DNA of 64,000 bases from Schistocephalus solidus (lineage: Eukaryota > Platyhelminthes > Cestoda > Diphyllobothriidea > Diphyllobothriidae), in contig WEDG01000729.1 of the NCBI GenBank assembly GCA_017591395.1, positions 62,001-126,000 of the forward strand, written 5' to 3'. The notes beneath the pieces are model-generated. The model did not search any database. It was not told the DNA's origin and worked only from the letters and a program-made list of their open reading frames with translations. The translations under genes were made by a program, and so were the position numbers. The first letter of the stretch is position 1. Each line of letters begins with the position of its first letter. Below, piece by piece: positions 33,764-45,019 of this stretch.

Positions 33764-34580
33764 TTACCTTGGGACCTTCGTCGGGGTTGCAGTCTGAGCC
33801 TCATCTGGGAGATGACGAGGCGGTGATCTGTCCAACCATCGGCATCGCGGATCGCCTAGGTTACCAGCACGTCCTGTCGATCTCGCCTCCGGATGAGAAC
33901 ATAGTCCAGCAGATGCCAGCGCCGCGACCGAGGGTGCATCCACGTGGCCTTCTCCCGCGTCGGAAGGCGGAAGAAGGTGTTGGTCAGCAGGGACGGTGTT
34001 CCGTACACGTGCGCAGAAGAAGGAGTCCGTTATCGTTACAGCTACCGAGACCGTGGGGACCCAGCACTCCCTGCCAGGCAGCGTTGTCCGTCCTGACGCG
34101 GGCATTGAAGTCACCAAGGACAATTAACTTGTCCTCTTTCGGCACAGTCGCCAGCAAGGCGTGCAGGTCCTCGTATAATTTGTCCTTCGCCGCATCAGAG
34201 CTCGTCATTGAGGGAGCGTAGGCACTGATGATGATGGCGAACTGGTCTCCCCGAAGAGGCAGGCGGAGGCTCATCAGGCGATCATTGATACCCTGCGGCA
34301 GACAGGGCAGACGTCCCACAATGTCGTTCCGGATGGCAAAGGCAACACCAGCGTCGCGTCGCTCTCCCTTTGGCCGGCCGCTCCAGAAGAAGGTGTAGCA
34401 GGCACCCACCTCCTCCAGCTGACCCTGCTCAGAGAATCGGGTCTCGCTGAGAGCAGCAATGTCCACCTTGTAGCGCGCCAGTTCCCGAGCGACTAGCGTC
34501 GTCCTTCGTTCCGGCCGGTTGCTCCTAGGATTGTCTAAAAGGGAACGAACATTCCAGGCTGCTAGTGTGAGTGGACTCAC
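33764..34580 (-). pseudogene. APE-type endonuclease domain of the retrotransposon
   Basis: It starts [20 protein letters not shown]. Catalytic-type motifs are AWNVRSL (Asn), ALSETRF (Glu), ISAYAP and VLGDFNARV (Asp-x-Asn). The frame breaks near 34,045; a second frame then carries [12 protein letters not shown] and DGWTDHRLVISQMRL, the C-terminal SDH-like signature here read as TDH. An in-frame TAG occurs shortly before it. This domain nicks target DNA in active relatives. Confidence 0.87.
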
Positions 34581-35169
34581 CCGAGCAGACTGGAGGGTAT
34601 GGCGAGGGGGATAGGGACGGGGGTATTGTTGTTTGTTTGAGTTTTACTACCGCGTATTTTGCGATCTGCGAGCCGCAGCCGGCTGCAGAAGACGTGATAA
34701 CCAGCAATTTTTTAATGCACCTTTTCTAGCCCCTTCCTCCGCGAGGAGGCAAGCAGTGCTGTCCCTAAATATGGCTGCTCGGACATCCCAGACGGCTGCC
34801 GAACTCCACTATGGGTTACGGTTTTGTTTTAATGGGAGAACGACCCGAGTTAGCCTGGGCCGCCTACGGGGTTGTTGCCGCCCCCACCGTAGGACTTTTT
34901 GAGAGCGGGGAGGTGGGAAGTTCGGGAGTCAGACATACCAGGTGTGGAGGCACACACAACACCGGAGACCCTCACCTGGTTTAGCCCGCCGGTCGTGACG
35001 GTTGCCCGGGGTGTGGCCACTGGGAAGAACCCAACTTCGAGGAGCCACAGGTGAGAGTTGGGTACCAGTTAGAGGCGGCCACAGGAGCATTCACCACTTT
35101 ACGAGACAAATGGAACGACCAAATGCTATCTGTGTGGTGCTACTTCTAACTAGTACCCCTACACCTCCA

Positions 35170-35610
35170 CATCCTATATACCAGGGAGGCGACTACATTG
35201 TGATGATAAACGTTCAAGGTGTAAACTTCAATTATGAACCACTTATAAAAGATTAAGAAGTGGAAGGAGAACAAGCGTAGCATAAATATTGAGCAGGCAG
35301 TAGGCTGACAGAGGGTAGTAATCCCAATGACCATGATCTAAAGTCAAGGGACAAATCAAAAAGCTGCGGAGTAGCTAGTCGTCAGACAGAAACGTTTTTT
35401 ATAGAAGTCTCGCCTATCGGTTACCGACGAAGTAATTTGAAAAGGTCTTCCAGTTTTGTGATAAGGCGGTGGATGTTCAAAAATTGCACTCGACGGGTGA
35501 GGCGACTTGCGCGTGACTTATAGCAGGGACTTATCTTTAGATAGATAGATAGATGCCGCCCGTCTTAAGGGCCAAGAGTAAGGTATCGAGTAAGAACTGC
35601 TTAGTCTTTG
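35170..35610 (+). repeat. Interspersed repeat unit, copy I right part
   Basis: It resumes the interrupted unit after the target-site duplication. Its tataccagggaggcgactac...aaggtgtaaacttcaatta matches 37,007-37,065, and the following gtagcataaatattgagcagg...gtaggctg matches 37,108-37,140. It includes a small agatagatagatag run near 35,540. Confidence 0.75.
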
Positions 35611-36330
35611 TTATGTTTGTTGGTACTCCTTTGAACAACGTTGGGTGGAATTTAAATAGCTAGACAAACGCATAATTAAATCGATGAGTGTACCAAACAT
35701 TATAAAAAATTGTTCGATTCAAAGCGGCGAGGGAATCATTTCAAAATAAGTTTACTTAAAATATGGAGGTAGGTATAGCTTTTGGGGAATGTTAGCCATG
35801 TTAGTTATACCAGAATTAATAGGAAACTTGATGGAAACTTGAAAGACCGGATGCTAAATACGGACAGATGGGTGATCTAATAAAGTGTAAAAGCCAGACA
35901 TCGGTCTTTTCAGATATCTTATTCTTCTACTATTATACGTATGAACGTGCATTGTTCACAAAGGATTGTGAACGTTGCCGAGTATCAGACTGTTCATGGA
36001 CTAAACTGTGAAGATTTGGCTATATGCGGGCCTATGGGTCGTAAACAACAGTGAACCTAGATCAGTAATACCGAATGGATCAATGGAAAGCGAGTGGTTG
36101 GATCAAAAAACATTTTCCGACCATCTCTACGCTTAAGTTCATTTCTAGCAAGGTTTCAATGTAAATATGGCAACTGGTCGATGAAATGCTCGAGAGCCTT
36201 GTTTCCAGAGTTGAAGTAAGAACTTTCGACTTATCGGGAATTATCCATCATCCCAAACCACAACTCCGATCAGAGGAGACCTAAATCCTGTTTCGCTGAC
36301 CTTCAGATCCGCATTCTACACACTAGGGAG
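35611..36330 (+). repeat. Interspersed repeat unit, copy II
   Basis: It is a diverged copy of 29,030-29,796, including gggcctatgggtcgtaaaca at 36,028 (also at 29,499) and the block ending acctaaatcctgtttcgctgaccttcag. No coding frame persists across copies. Confidence 0.7.
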
Positions 36331-36780
36331 GCCAATGCCTTGTGATGATAAGACTTCGAGGTATAAACTCTGAAGGCAGTTTTCCACTCCGTGTACTTGA
36401 CAGTGATGATGGCCTACGCAAACGAATGCTCGCGAAAGCCGAGGCAATGACCATACCGCTAACAAATCCAGCACTGAGCTGTTAGAAGATGCTCGTACAG
36501 ACACTCTCTCTTCCGTGGCCGACAACCACTCCAGGTGGTGTTCACACGACGTCCTTACCCCCTGACGGCAGGTGTTCACCCCGTGTACTTGACAGTGATG
36601 TTCAATCCTCATACTCGACTCTGCTTCCCACTCTTCACACTGTCCCAATGACCTCTACGCGTCGACCTCGCCATGTAGGCGGCGTGCAAACAATCAATTT
36701 TAAAGATTATAAGTTTTTAAACCCTGTTAACACCTAACAGTTTTATTTCCCTAGTAATTGTACCGTCCTGATGATGAATT
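36331..36780. other. Sequence between repeat copies, with a small internal duplication
   Basis: It separates copies II and III. The phrase gtgtacttgacagtgatg occurs at about 36,391 and 36,584. No gene was recognised. Confidence 0.4.
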
Positions 36781-37470
36781 ACCGAAAACATACGTTTGCC
36801 GACTTTACTTTTCAATTTCCTTTCTAGCAAAGCTTCTGTGCAAATGCGTCAACTGGCTGACGAAATGCTCGAGAGCCTCGTTTTTAGAGTCAGAGATGTT
36901 GAAGTTAGTACTTTCGACTCATCTGGAATCATCTGTCACGCTAACCGCAACTCCGATCAGAGGAGACCTAAATCCTTTTTCTTTGACCTTCAGATTCACA
37001 CTCATATATACCAGGGAGGCGACTGCCTTGTGATGATACAAGTTCAAGGTGTAAACTTTAATTCTGAACCGCTTATAAAAGATTTGGAAGTGGAAAGAGA
37101 ACAAGCGTAGAATAAATATCGAGCAGACAGTAGGCTATCAAAGGGTGGTTATCTCGATCAGCATGATCTAAAGTCAAAGGACAAAACAAAAAGCTGAAGA
37201 TTAGCTAGTTATCAGACTGAAACGTACGTTTCTATAAAAGTGTTTTTATAGAAGTCTCACCCATCGGTTACCGACGAAGTAAGTTTAAAAGGTCTTCCAA
37301 TTTTTGTGATAAGGCGGTAGACGTTAAAAAATTTCAATTGACGGGCGAGGCGAATTGCACGTAACATATAGTAGAGACCTATCTTTAGATAGGACGAGAA
37401 GACGCCGTCCGTCTTATGGGCCAATAGTAAGTTTGTGAGTAAGACCTGCATATAAGACAAGCCGCAGGCG
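36781..37470 (+). repeat. Interspersed repeat unit, copy III
   Basis: It contains the uninterrupted version of the site used by the non-LTR element: ...cttcagattcacactcatatataccagggaggcg near 36,988-37,021. This supports the reconstruction of copy I as an insertion target. Short open frames across it are not conserved in the other copies. Confidence 0.72.
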
Positions 37471-37479
37471 AATTCTTGG

Positions 37480-37955
37480 AAGCCGTTCAGAAGAAGAAGA
37501 GGCGATTACTGAAACGTGGTGCTTATTGGCCTGACATTTCCAACTGTCTCCCGAACCCAGAATCAGAGAAAGTTGCAGAAAAGGGTACTTGAGGCCCAAG
37601 GTGCGGAGCCTTTACAGGACGTGTTTGCCAGGCGACCACCGGCATTCTACCGCTGGCAGTCCTCGTTTTCATCGCTAGGGGTCGATTTGATGAAATGATT
37701 GCTTTTTGGTTTGTACCCATGTCTTTTAAACGCAATCATCGCATCAACCACGACCCTCCAGCGATGAAAATGAGGACTGCCAGTAGAAGTAGGTCAGTGG
37801 TGGATTGGCAACAACGCCCTATAAATCATGCACAACTTGTGTCCAAATTACCCTTTTCTGCAACTTTCTCTCATTCTGGGTTCGAGAGACAATCCGAAAT
37901 GTCAGGCCAATAAACATCGTGTTCCAGTGATCACTTCTTGTTTTTTTCTTCTTCT
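37480..37955. repeat. Foldback element: imperfect inverted repeat with arms of about 200 bp
   Basis: The left arm (about 37,480-37,695) contains gcttattggcctgacatttc, ccagaatcagagaaagttgc and ggcagtcctcgttttcatcg. The right arm (about 37,735-37,955) contains the reverse complements of close variants of the same phrases in reverse order. The loop is about 40-60 bp. It could be a MITE or foldback transposon; no coding capacity is present. Confidence 0.8.
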
Positions 37956-38779
37956 CTTCTTTTGACAAGCCGTTGTGCTATCTAAACGGATCCTCTCTAT
38001 AGTTGCACACCAATAATAAGAACGACAAAATGTGAACGGCAGACGGCTTAACACAGTAGTTATAGACAAACAGGAAGGCACTGGACGTACCCGAACAAAA
38101 TCCAGTGAAGAGTTGGTTTTTAAGGTTGATGACATGGTGAGAATTGACAAATTTCACCAATGAAACTTTCCTTTTCGAAGGTTGTCCAAGTTTTAACTAG
38201 AAATTTTAAAATGAAATAGGTTAAAAACAGACATGTTTCCCAACAATGAATTAAAAGAAATTTTAAAGATGGAGCCCAGGTTTTCTCAATTTTAGTTACC
38301 AAAAGAAATCGCTAGCGCATTTTTAGCGTCCGAGGACGTTGAGGAAGGCAAAAACGTAGCACACCTTAAATAAATTCTAGCGGGGAAATAACTGACTAGG
38401 ATATATCGATAGGCTATCACGTAAGCTTACACGGTCAGGATATTAAAAAGTAAGGTGTATGTAAAATATATTCTATTTAATAGAGGCTTGCTGCGCAATA
38501 ATCAAACAGAAAAATTTTCCCTAGCTCCAAGCTAAAGAGAAGTATTGCGTCAAGCCTAAAGTTAGTCTGAAGACGGCAAATGGTACTGCCTTACGATACA
38601 AAAGCACGCTTCATGTAGAAGTAGGACATGCTATTTTTAGTCAAAAGTTTGTCGTTTGTTCTAACATAGCATGGGACTGCATGTTACGTGCTGAATTTCT
38701 TCATGTATTTAAATGTTTTTTCGATTTCAATGTTAACGTTCTCACTGTCAATGGTACTGAAGTGCCTCTTTAGGGCCGA
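37956..38779. other. No gene recognised
   Basis: This is AT-rich sequence between the foldback element and the Ty3/gypsy relic. It may contain 5' parts of that relic, but I see no motif. Confidence 0.4.
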
Positions 38780-39775
38780 GGTGCCGGATAGTCGACACGA
38801 AATTAACGCAATCAAGTTAGAAGAACGAGTTAATAGCTTAGTTATATCTACTCTTGACGAGGATAACTCTTCCAAGTTACATGATTTGATGGAGGAGTTT
38901 AGGATATCTTCGAATGGGACGTTCGTTTACTCGGATGAACTAATGTTGTCCGACCCCAAATAGAAATGGATACGGTCCAGCAATTAAGATTCCGCCTAGG
39001 CGACTACCTGTGTTTTACCAGACCCGTTTGAAGCGATTGTAGATAAGATGTTTGACCGGAAAATTATAAGTCCGTCTAATTCCCTTGGTCATCCCTGATT
39101 GTGCTGTCATTGGAGAAGGATGGCACCTTGTGGTTATCCGTCAACTATCGCAAACTGAACGAAGTCACCACCAAGGATTCCTTCTAGATGCCCTCTGGGT
39201 AATCCAGTGTTTTCCACTCTAGATTTAGCGGCCGGATAGAGGCACGTAGAGGTGCAACCTACTGACACGGGGCAAACGGCTTTAGAGGTCTCCTAACGTC
39301 TCTAAAAGTTTGGAACGATGCCCTTTGGGTCGCGTGATGCTCCTACAAAGACATACGAACCAAGTCCTCGCGCAGTTCATCCAGAAGACATATTTCGCGT
39401 ACCTTGATGAAATAAACGTGCAAGGGAAGGAGTTTGGAGACCATTTGCACAATCTGCGAGTGGTATTCAACAGCGGGAAACAGGCGGAGGTTACCCTTGT
39501 GACGGGTAAAGATAATTTAATGGAAGTTCGGGGCTGGCCAACAGCTGGCGTATCCAATGTGAGGGGATTTTCAGGGTTTACTCAGTAATGAGTTAATTAA
39601 AGAATGCGCCTATATAGTCATGCCCTTAAACAAGCTCACAAAAAAGGGTGAGATATTGAAGCTGACACTGGAGTGTGAAGAAAGCTTTCAAGCCTTGAAG
39701 GATAGCCTCTACTCCAGTCCTATCCTCGCTTTCCTGAGATTTTTGTATTAGACTCCGATGGTAGTCAAGGCGGTT
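38780..39775 (+). mobile_element. Ty3/gypsy-type LTR retrotransposon pol relic
   Basis: Fragments in several frames follow the order of a gypsy-type polymerase: KIISPSNSLGHP (about 39,060), then FSTLDLAAG (about 39,210) and VEVQPTDTGQTAF, then YLDEINVQGKEFGDHLHNLR near 39,399-39,458 where a YxDD-containing motif is expected. VMPLNKLTKKGEILKLTLEC and ESFQALKDSLYSSPILAFPE follow near 39,620-39,740, and then LDSDGSQGG, the RT/RNase H junction. There are many stops and shifts. No LTRs were recognised. Confidence 0.8.
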
Positions 39776-40680
39776 GGTTTTAAATTTGACGATAAATGAA
39801 AGGTGTTACATAATTTTTTTTATAAAATAGCAGAAAACTTTTAAGCATTTATTTTTGAAAAAAACATCTCCGTACCTACCGGCCTATTACTTTTAGAATT
39901 ATCGGCTGACATTCCCCTATAACCATGAGCTTGTCGGCGCTTGCAACTGTAACGGTCGGTTGACTGAGTTTTGGCTGGGCACTTGAACCAAAAAAAATAA
40001 TTTCTGTTTCGTTTCCCTACCCACCGTATCTTCGATGTCATCACGACCGGCCGGTCCTCCGCAGGGTGCTTATATGGACATCCTGCGGAGCCAACTCCAC
40101 GCCAATCGTCTACCTTCCAACCAACTCCACCTCATTAACTATTACGAGTTTTCGATTTTCAATTACTGTACGATTATATTACTATCACTGCATCCAATAA
40201 ACTTCCACAATCGTGTTCCCTATTCTTACATCGGACGTAATTAGACTTATATATTGCTTGATGACAACCGAACGGGCTACTATAGTCCATCCTCTTCAGA
40301 GAATCTCTCCACAGATGACCTATGCTTAGATCCCGAAAGACCACCTTCATCGAAGAATATCAACCTATCCTCAGAAGCAGAAGTAAAACAGAACGCAACA
40401 CACCAACATTCATAAAGATATTGTGGTTAGGAAACCCGCTAATTGTGCAGCATTAACAATGCATTCAAACAATTACGTCTGCAATTTTCCATAGTCAACT
40501 TTTTCTCAGATTCCCCAAATAATTATGCCTACTAAGTGCGTCAACAGTTTTCAAAAACAATTTTATCCATTTTTAAATGTAATTCCCAGCCAAAACTATT
40601 CCAAGATTCCTCAAAATATCATTTTTCCTCATTCATCTATTTTAAGGGGTCAAAAAATAGATGAATGTCTAAATAAAGTT
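39776..40680. other. No gene recognised
   Basis: This is AT-rich sequence with only short open frames. It ends at the 3' microsatellite of the next element. Confidence 0.4.
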
Positions 40681-41562
40681 CGATCTTCAATTCAATTCAA
40701 TTCAATTCAATTTATTGAGGGAAATAGGCATAGGCCTTTGAGTACCCTATTTGTAACGTAAAATTAAGTGCGGTATACAGAGAAACCGTGTGGGTTGCCA
40801 AGGTACAAAAGGCGGTCATAAAATTTGACAAGTGGTGCACGACTCTCGAGGGTTAAGATAAATGCCTCATCGCTCAGGCTCGTTGCGGAACATAAAACTG
40901 TCAAGGTTCCTTTTAAAAGCTTTCCAGCGATGGTGACATCACAACGTCTTCAGGGAGGGCATTCCATGGTTTAACCACTCTGACAGAGAAGGAGAACTTG
41001 CGCACATCCAGTCTCGCCTGCTGGACACGCAGTTTCAATGGGTGACCTCGGAGATGGGTCGTGGTGGCAAATTCAAAGAAGTCCGAGAATTCCAGGCAAC
41101 AATCCAATCCCTTCACAATGCGGAATGTCTGCAGGGAGATCACCACGCATTTGCCTATAACTCAAAGGGAACAGATTAAGATTCATTAGGCGGGTTGGAT
41201 ATGGCAAGGAGCTTTGACTTCTAACCATTTTGGTGGCTTTCCTCTGGACTCTTTCGAGGCAGTTCTGATCTTGAACTGTCCAGGGTTTCCAGGCGTGCAT
41301 AGCATATTCCAAATGTGGCCTAATGAATGTTCCAAAGGTCTTAGCAAAAAGATCTTCATCGAAATCCAAAAAGGCTCGTCTGATGACATGCAACACCGAA
41401 ATTGCCCTCTTCGCCACTTTCGAGCAGTGAGACGATGGTTTTAAGGTGGTGGTCATCAGCACACCAAGGTCCTTTTGGGTTTCCACGTCTTTTAAGGTTT
41501 CACCGTTGAGAAAGTAACTTCTACTTTCGGCAGATCCAGACGGGTTGCCTAAGCGAAGTATC
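40681..41562 (-). mobile_element. CR1/Jockey-like family A, 5'-truncated copy 1
   Basis: On the minus strand it begins inside the RT thumb (ILRLGNPSGSAESRSYFLNG). It continues through LKDVETQKDLGVLMTTTLKP and FGTFIRPHLEYAMHAWKPW to the C-terminal LRGHPLKLRVQQARLDVRKF. The 3' end is the pentamer run (ATTGA)n at 40,681-40,715, preceded by the family 3' UTR (ttattgaggg reversed). A one-base frameshift after MRGDL separates two frames. The same frameshift is present in copy 2. Confidence 0.88.
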
Positions 41563-41660
41563 TGAATTGCATCCGAAGTGTTATCAGAGGGGTTTAGACG
41601 TGGGTGATTCTGCCTCACAAACCTGCTTTCATTCATGGAAAACTGGACTAATTTTTTAAC
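41563..41660 (-). mobile_element. Junction fragment 5' of family A copy 1
   Basis: The minus frame continues upstream with RFVRQNHPRLNPSDNTSDAI, which is not the family A sequence. It may be a piece of another element's endonuclease C-terminus into which copy 1 inserted. Evidence is slight. Confidence 0.3.
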
Positions 41661-41851
41661 AAATGAGTGTGTCAGTCAATGCGGTCTACATTGACTTCAG
41701 CAAAGCTGCTGACAGGATTCCACACAGACACCTGATAACAAAGCTGCGTCAAATGGGTGTGAATGGAAACCAGCTCAACTGGTTAACTGACTCTGTGAGA
41801 GGCAGGCAACAACGTGTTTGTTTTGAACTGGCAACATCTCTCCTCCATTAA
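41661..41851 (+). mobile_element. RT fragment of another non-LTR element
   Basis: The plus frame has VYIDFSKAADRIPHRHLITK and LRQMGVNGNQLNWLTDSVRG, the first catalytic block of a CR1/Jockey-like RT (usual DFSKAFD, here Phe replaced by Ala). It is bounded by other fragments. Confidence 0.75.
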
Positions 41852-41874
41852 TGACGTAGCAAGTCTTTGACTTC

Positions 41875-42630
41875 ATGTTGATGGTATTAAATAACATCCT
41901 GGAATTTGTGCCAAATAAAATTGCCAAGTCTGACGCTTTGTTATCATTCGCTCATTACTTTTTGACAAGACAAAATAAATTGTGCAGGCATTTTAAAGAC
42001 CGATCTACTAGTTCGTTATCTGCGCATCTAAGGATTGCAGAGATATTCAAATTAGCCTCCAAAATCCGTCTTGCACGTGACCATCAGGGGGAATCTTGTG
42101 CACTCAACGAGCTAAACTCTGCAAAATCTTTTGCTGAACTTTTCCGTAATTGGTCCTTCTCCAAATGCGGATATGAATTGCCTCCATTACTAAATCAAGA
42201 TAAAAATTTTGTTCTCGAAGACTCTGACAAGGTCGTACTGTTTAGTACTTTCTTCGGAAAATATCTTACGACAGAATCTGAACCGGTTCCGTCATTTCAG
42301 CCATACTTATTTAATGTTATCAATAACATTGATTTCTCCTTAGTATTAAATCGAAAGCACAAAATTCCTCTAAAATATCGCCTCTTCGGGGACTGATGAT
42401 ATTAAAAACTCAGGTATAAAGAGAGTGCCGAGCTTCCCCCGATTGCTTAGTCCCATATTCTCAGTTTATCTGTTAAATGGATTCTTTCCTAACTCATGGA
42501 AGACATATAGTATTCTTCATGTCTTCAAGTCAGGATTTCGTTCGGACTTTAATAATTATAGAGGCATTCACGAAACCCCAGCTTGAGCAAAACATCTTGA
42601 AAAAAATTGCAAATCAAATTCTAGATGTAC
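41875..42630 (+). mobile_element. CR1-like RT N-terminal fragment related to family E
   Basis: The plus frame STSSLSAHLRIAEIFKLASK and the later KNFVLEDSDKVVLFSTFFGK match the minus-strand element at 56,938-57,612 closely. After 42,396 the frame breaks, and the homology continues as PSFPRLLSPIFSVYLLNGFF to about 42,630, where family A copy 2 begins. Confidence 0.82.
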
Positions 42631-42639
42631 AAGGAATAA

Positions 42640-44515
42640 ACATCAAATACCGCTGATTAAGACTGCCGTGGGCGTCGAAATTTCTGAAAACAGGGAAAAA
42701 GCCGAGTACTTTTCACAGTTCTACCGCTCAGTCTTCACAAACGAGGCCAGGTTCCTTCGTCCCTCAGTGGATAACCCGCCGACTGCAAGCATTAGCCACA
42801 TACTATTCTCAGAATTTCTGATCCAAAAAGGAATTAAAAAGAACTAAAAGAGTCGAAATCCCCAGGACCAGACGAGCTTCCACCCAAGCTTCTGAAAGAA
42901 CTCGCCAATGAACTTTTCCGCACCTTTGTCAGTGCTCTTTCAAAAGTCCTTTTGACTCCGGAACACTTCCTTTCGATTGGAAGCTGGCACATATAACTCC
43001 CCTTGTACAAAAGCGGTAGCCGGGCGTCAGTGACAAACTACAGGCCCATAAGCTTAACATGCATCCTTGGTAAGATTATGGAAAGGATCATCAAGAGCGA
43101 ATTGGTGAAATTCGTAGAGACTCATAATTTGTTATCAAGCTGTCAACACGGGTTCAGAAAAGGAAGATCATGCACAACGAATTTGCTGTATTCGATCCAG
43201 AGGTGGACCCAAGCACTTGAAGATAGACACGCGGTTCACATTGCCTTCATTGACTTTCAAAAGGCCTTCGATACTGTGCCGCACGAGAGACTGCTTTACA
43301 AGCTAGAAAGAATGGGAATCAGAGGTTACTTCCTCAAGTGGATCAAAAACTTCCTCGTGGGTCGGCGCCAGGTTGTGTGCATCGGCCAAGAGAGGTCAAG
43401 TTCTGCTGCGGTCGAGAGTGGGGTTCCTCAGGGTTCAGTACTAGGGCCAATACTGTTTTTAATATACGTGAACGATTGTGTCAGGAATCTCGACTGTGAA
43501 GCAGCAATGTTTGCCGAAGACATTAAAATCTGGAATGTAATCCAGAGCCCCTGCTGACGAAGATAAACTGCAGATCAACCTAACTCGGTTGGAGGAGTGG
43601 TCGAATCATTGGCTTTTGCGGTTCAACGTCGATAAGTGTACAATACTTCGCTTAGGCAACCCGTCTGGATCTGCCGAAAGTAGAAGTTACTTTCTCAACG
43701 GTGAAGCCTTTAAAAGACGTGGAAACCCAAAAGGACCTTGGTGTGCTGATGACCACCACCTTAAAACCATCGTCTCACTGCTCGAAAGTGGCGAAGAGGG
43801 CAATTTCGGTGTTGCATGCCATCAGACGAGCCTTTTTGGATTTCGATGAAGATCTTTTTGCTAAGACCTTTGGAACATTCATTAGGCCACATTTGGAATA
43901 TGCTATGCACGCCTGGAAACCCTGGACAGTTCAAGATCAGAACTGCCTCGAAAGAGTCCAGAGGAAAGCCACCAAAATGGTTAGAAGTCAAAGCTCCTTG
44001 CCATATCCCACCCGCCTAATGAATCTTAATCTGTTCCCTTTGAGTTATAGGCAAATGCGTGGTGATCTCCCTGCAGACATTCCGCATTGTGAAGGGATTG
44101 GATTGTTGCCTGGAATTCTCGGACTTCTTTGAATTTGCCACCACGACCCATCTCCGAGGTCACCCATTGAAACTGCGTGTCCAGCAGGCAAGACTGGATG
44201 TGCGCAAGTTCTCCTTCTCTGTCAGAGTGGTTAAACCATGGAATGCCCTCCCTGAAGACGTTGTGATGTCACCATCGCTGGAAAGCTTTAAAAGGAACCT
44301 TGACAGTTTTATGTTCCGCAACGAGCCTGAGCGATGAGGAATTTATCTTAACCCTCGAGAGTCGTGCACCACTTGTCAAATTTTATGACCGCCTTTTGTA
44401 CCTTGGCAACCCACACGGTTTCTCTGTATGCCACACTTAATTTTACCTTACAAATAGGGTACTCAAAGGCCCATGCCTATTTCCCTCAATAAATTGAATT
44501 GAATTGAATTGAATA
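42640..44515 (+). mobile_element. CR1/Jockey-like family A, copy 2
   Basis: It starts with LKESKSPGPDELPPKLLKEL near 42,845. The RT core lies at 43,003-43,557: NYRPISLTCILGKIMERIIK, HIAFIDFQKAFDTVPHERLL, SGVPQGSVLGPILFLIYVND and MFAEDIKIW, where the catalytic ADD reads AED. It ends like copy 1 with a (TTGAA)n tail at about 44,488-44,513. Frameshifts near 43,555, 43,705 and 44,066 disable it. The endonuclease half is missing. Confidence 0.88.
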
Positions 44516-45019
44516 GATTTTTTGCCTAGAAAATAAGCCTTTAAGCTAAATGAAATCTGTTTTTCTACGTGATATCATGCGAAGTGTGTCACTTGAGAAA
44601 TCGTTACTTGTATTTATAGGCAAAGAGTTGGTTATTTAATCAAATCGCTTCCCTGGTCAATCGAATTGCGCCTTTCAAGTAAATGAACATTTTGTTTTTA
44701 ATAGGAGGCCTCTGTCTTGTCCGCCATTATGACGTCCTCAGGAAGTCCGTTTAAGTGACTGATAAACTCGCTGCGAAAGCGCATTTTTACGTACACCCAG
44801 GTGAAATATGACTCAGTGAAGTTTGCAGGAGTTCCCACGCAGATTTGTTGCTCTGGCAAGAGCAAAGAAATTGTCAAAGTGCAAGGCCCACTTTCGATTC
44901 CTAACTATCCAATAAGTCTATATGAGTTCTACTAGGAAATCCCAGTGCTCAAGCCGAAATCGATTAAGTTCAGCAAGTTTGTATGCTTTATTTTTACATA
45001 TGGATATTGTATGTTGCAT
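44516..45019. other. No gene recognised
   Basis: This is non-coding sequence between the family A and family C elements. Confidence 0.4.

Larger units (their letters stand above)
29797..35169 (-). mobile_element. Non-LTR retrotransposon: APE endonuclease, RT and C-terminal C2H2 fingers
   Basis: On the minus strand, 35,169 to about 34,581 is the 5' UTR. An apurinic-endonuclease-like domain follows (about 34,580-33,770) with AWNVRSL, SETRF and GDFNARV motifs. The RT follows (about 33,670-31,640) with FVDLTKAFDTVNRDGLW, AKQGCVLAP and LLFADDCAL. A C2H2 array (31,470-30,664) and a 3' UTR with internal repeats complete it. Stops and frameshifts are frequent, so it is dead. The 7-bp duplication CATCCTA at 29,790-29,796 and 35,170-35,176 marks its ends, and no poly(A) tail is present. 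The clade is uncertain; a closely similar element is, from memory, abundant in diphyllobothriid tapeworms. Confidence 0.88.

Noticed and set aside
31601..34580. Plus-strand open frames opposite the non-LTR element
   Set aside because: They are antisense shadows of the endonuclease and RT frames.
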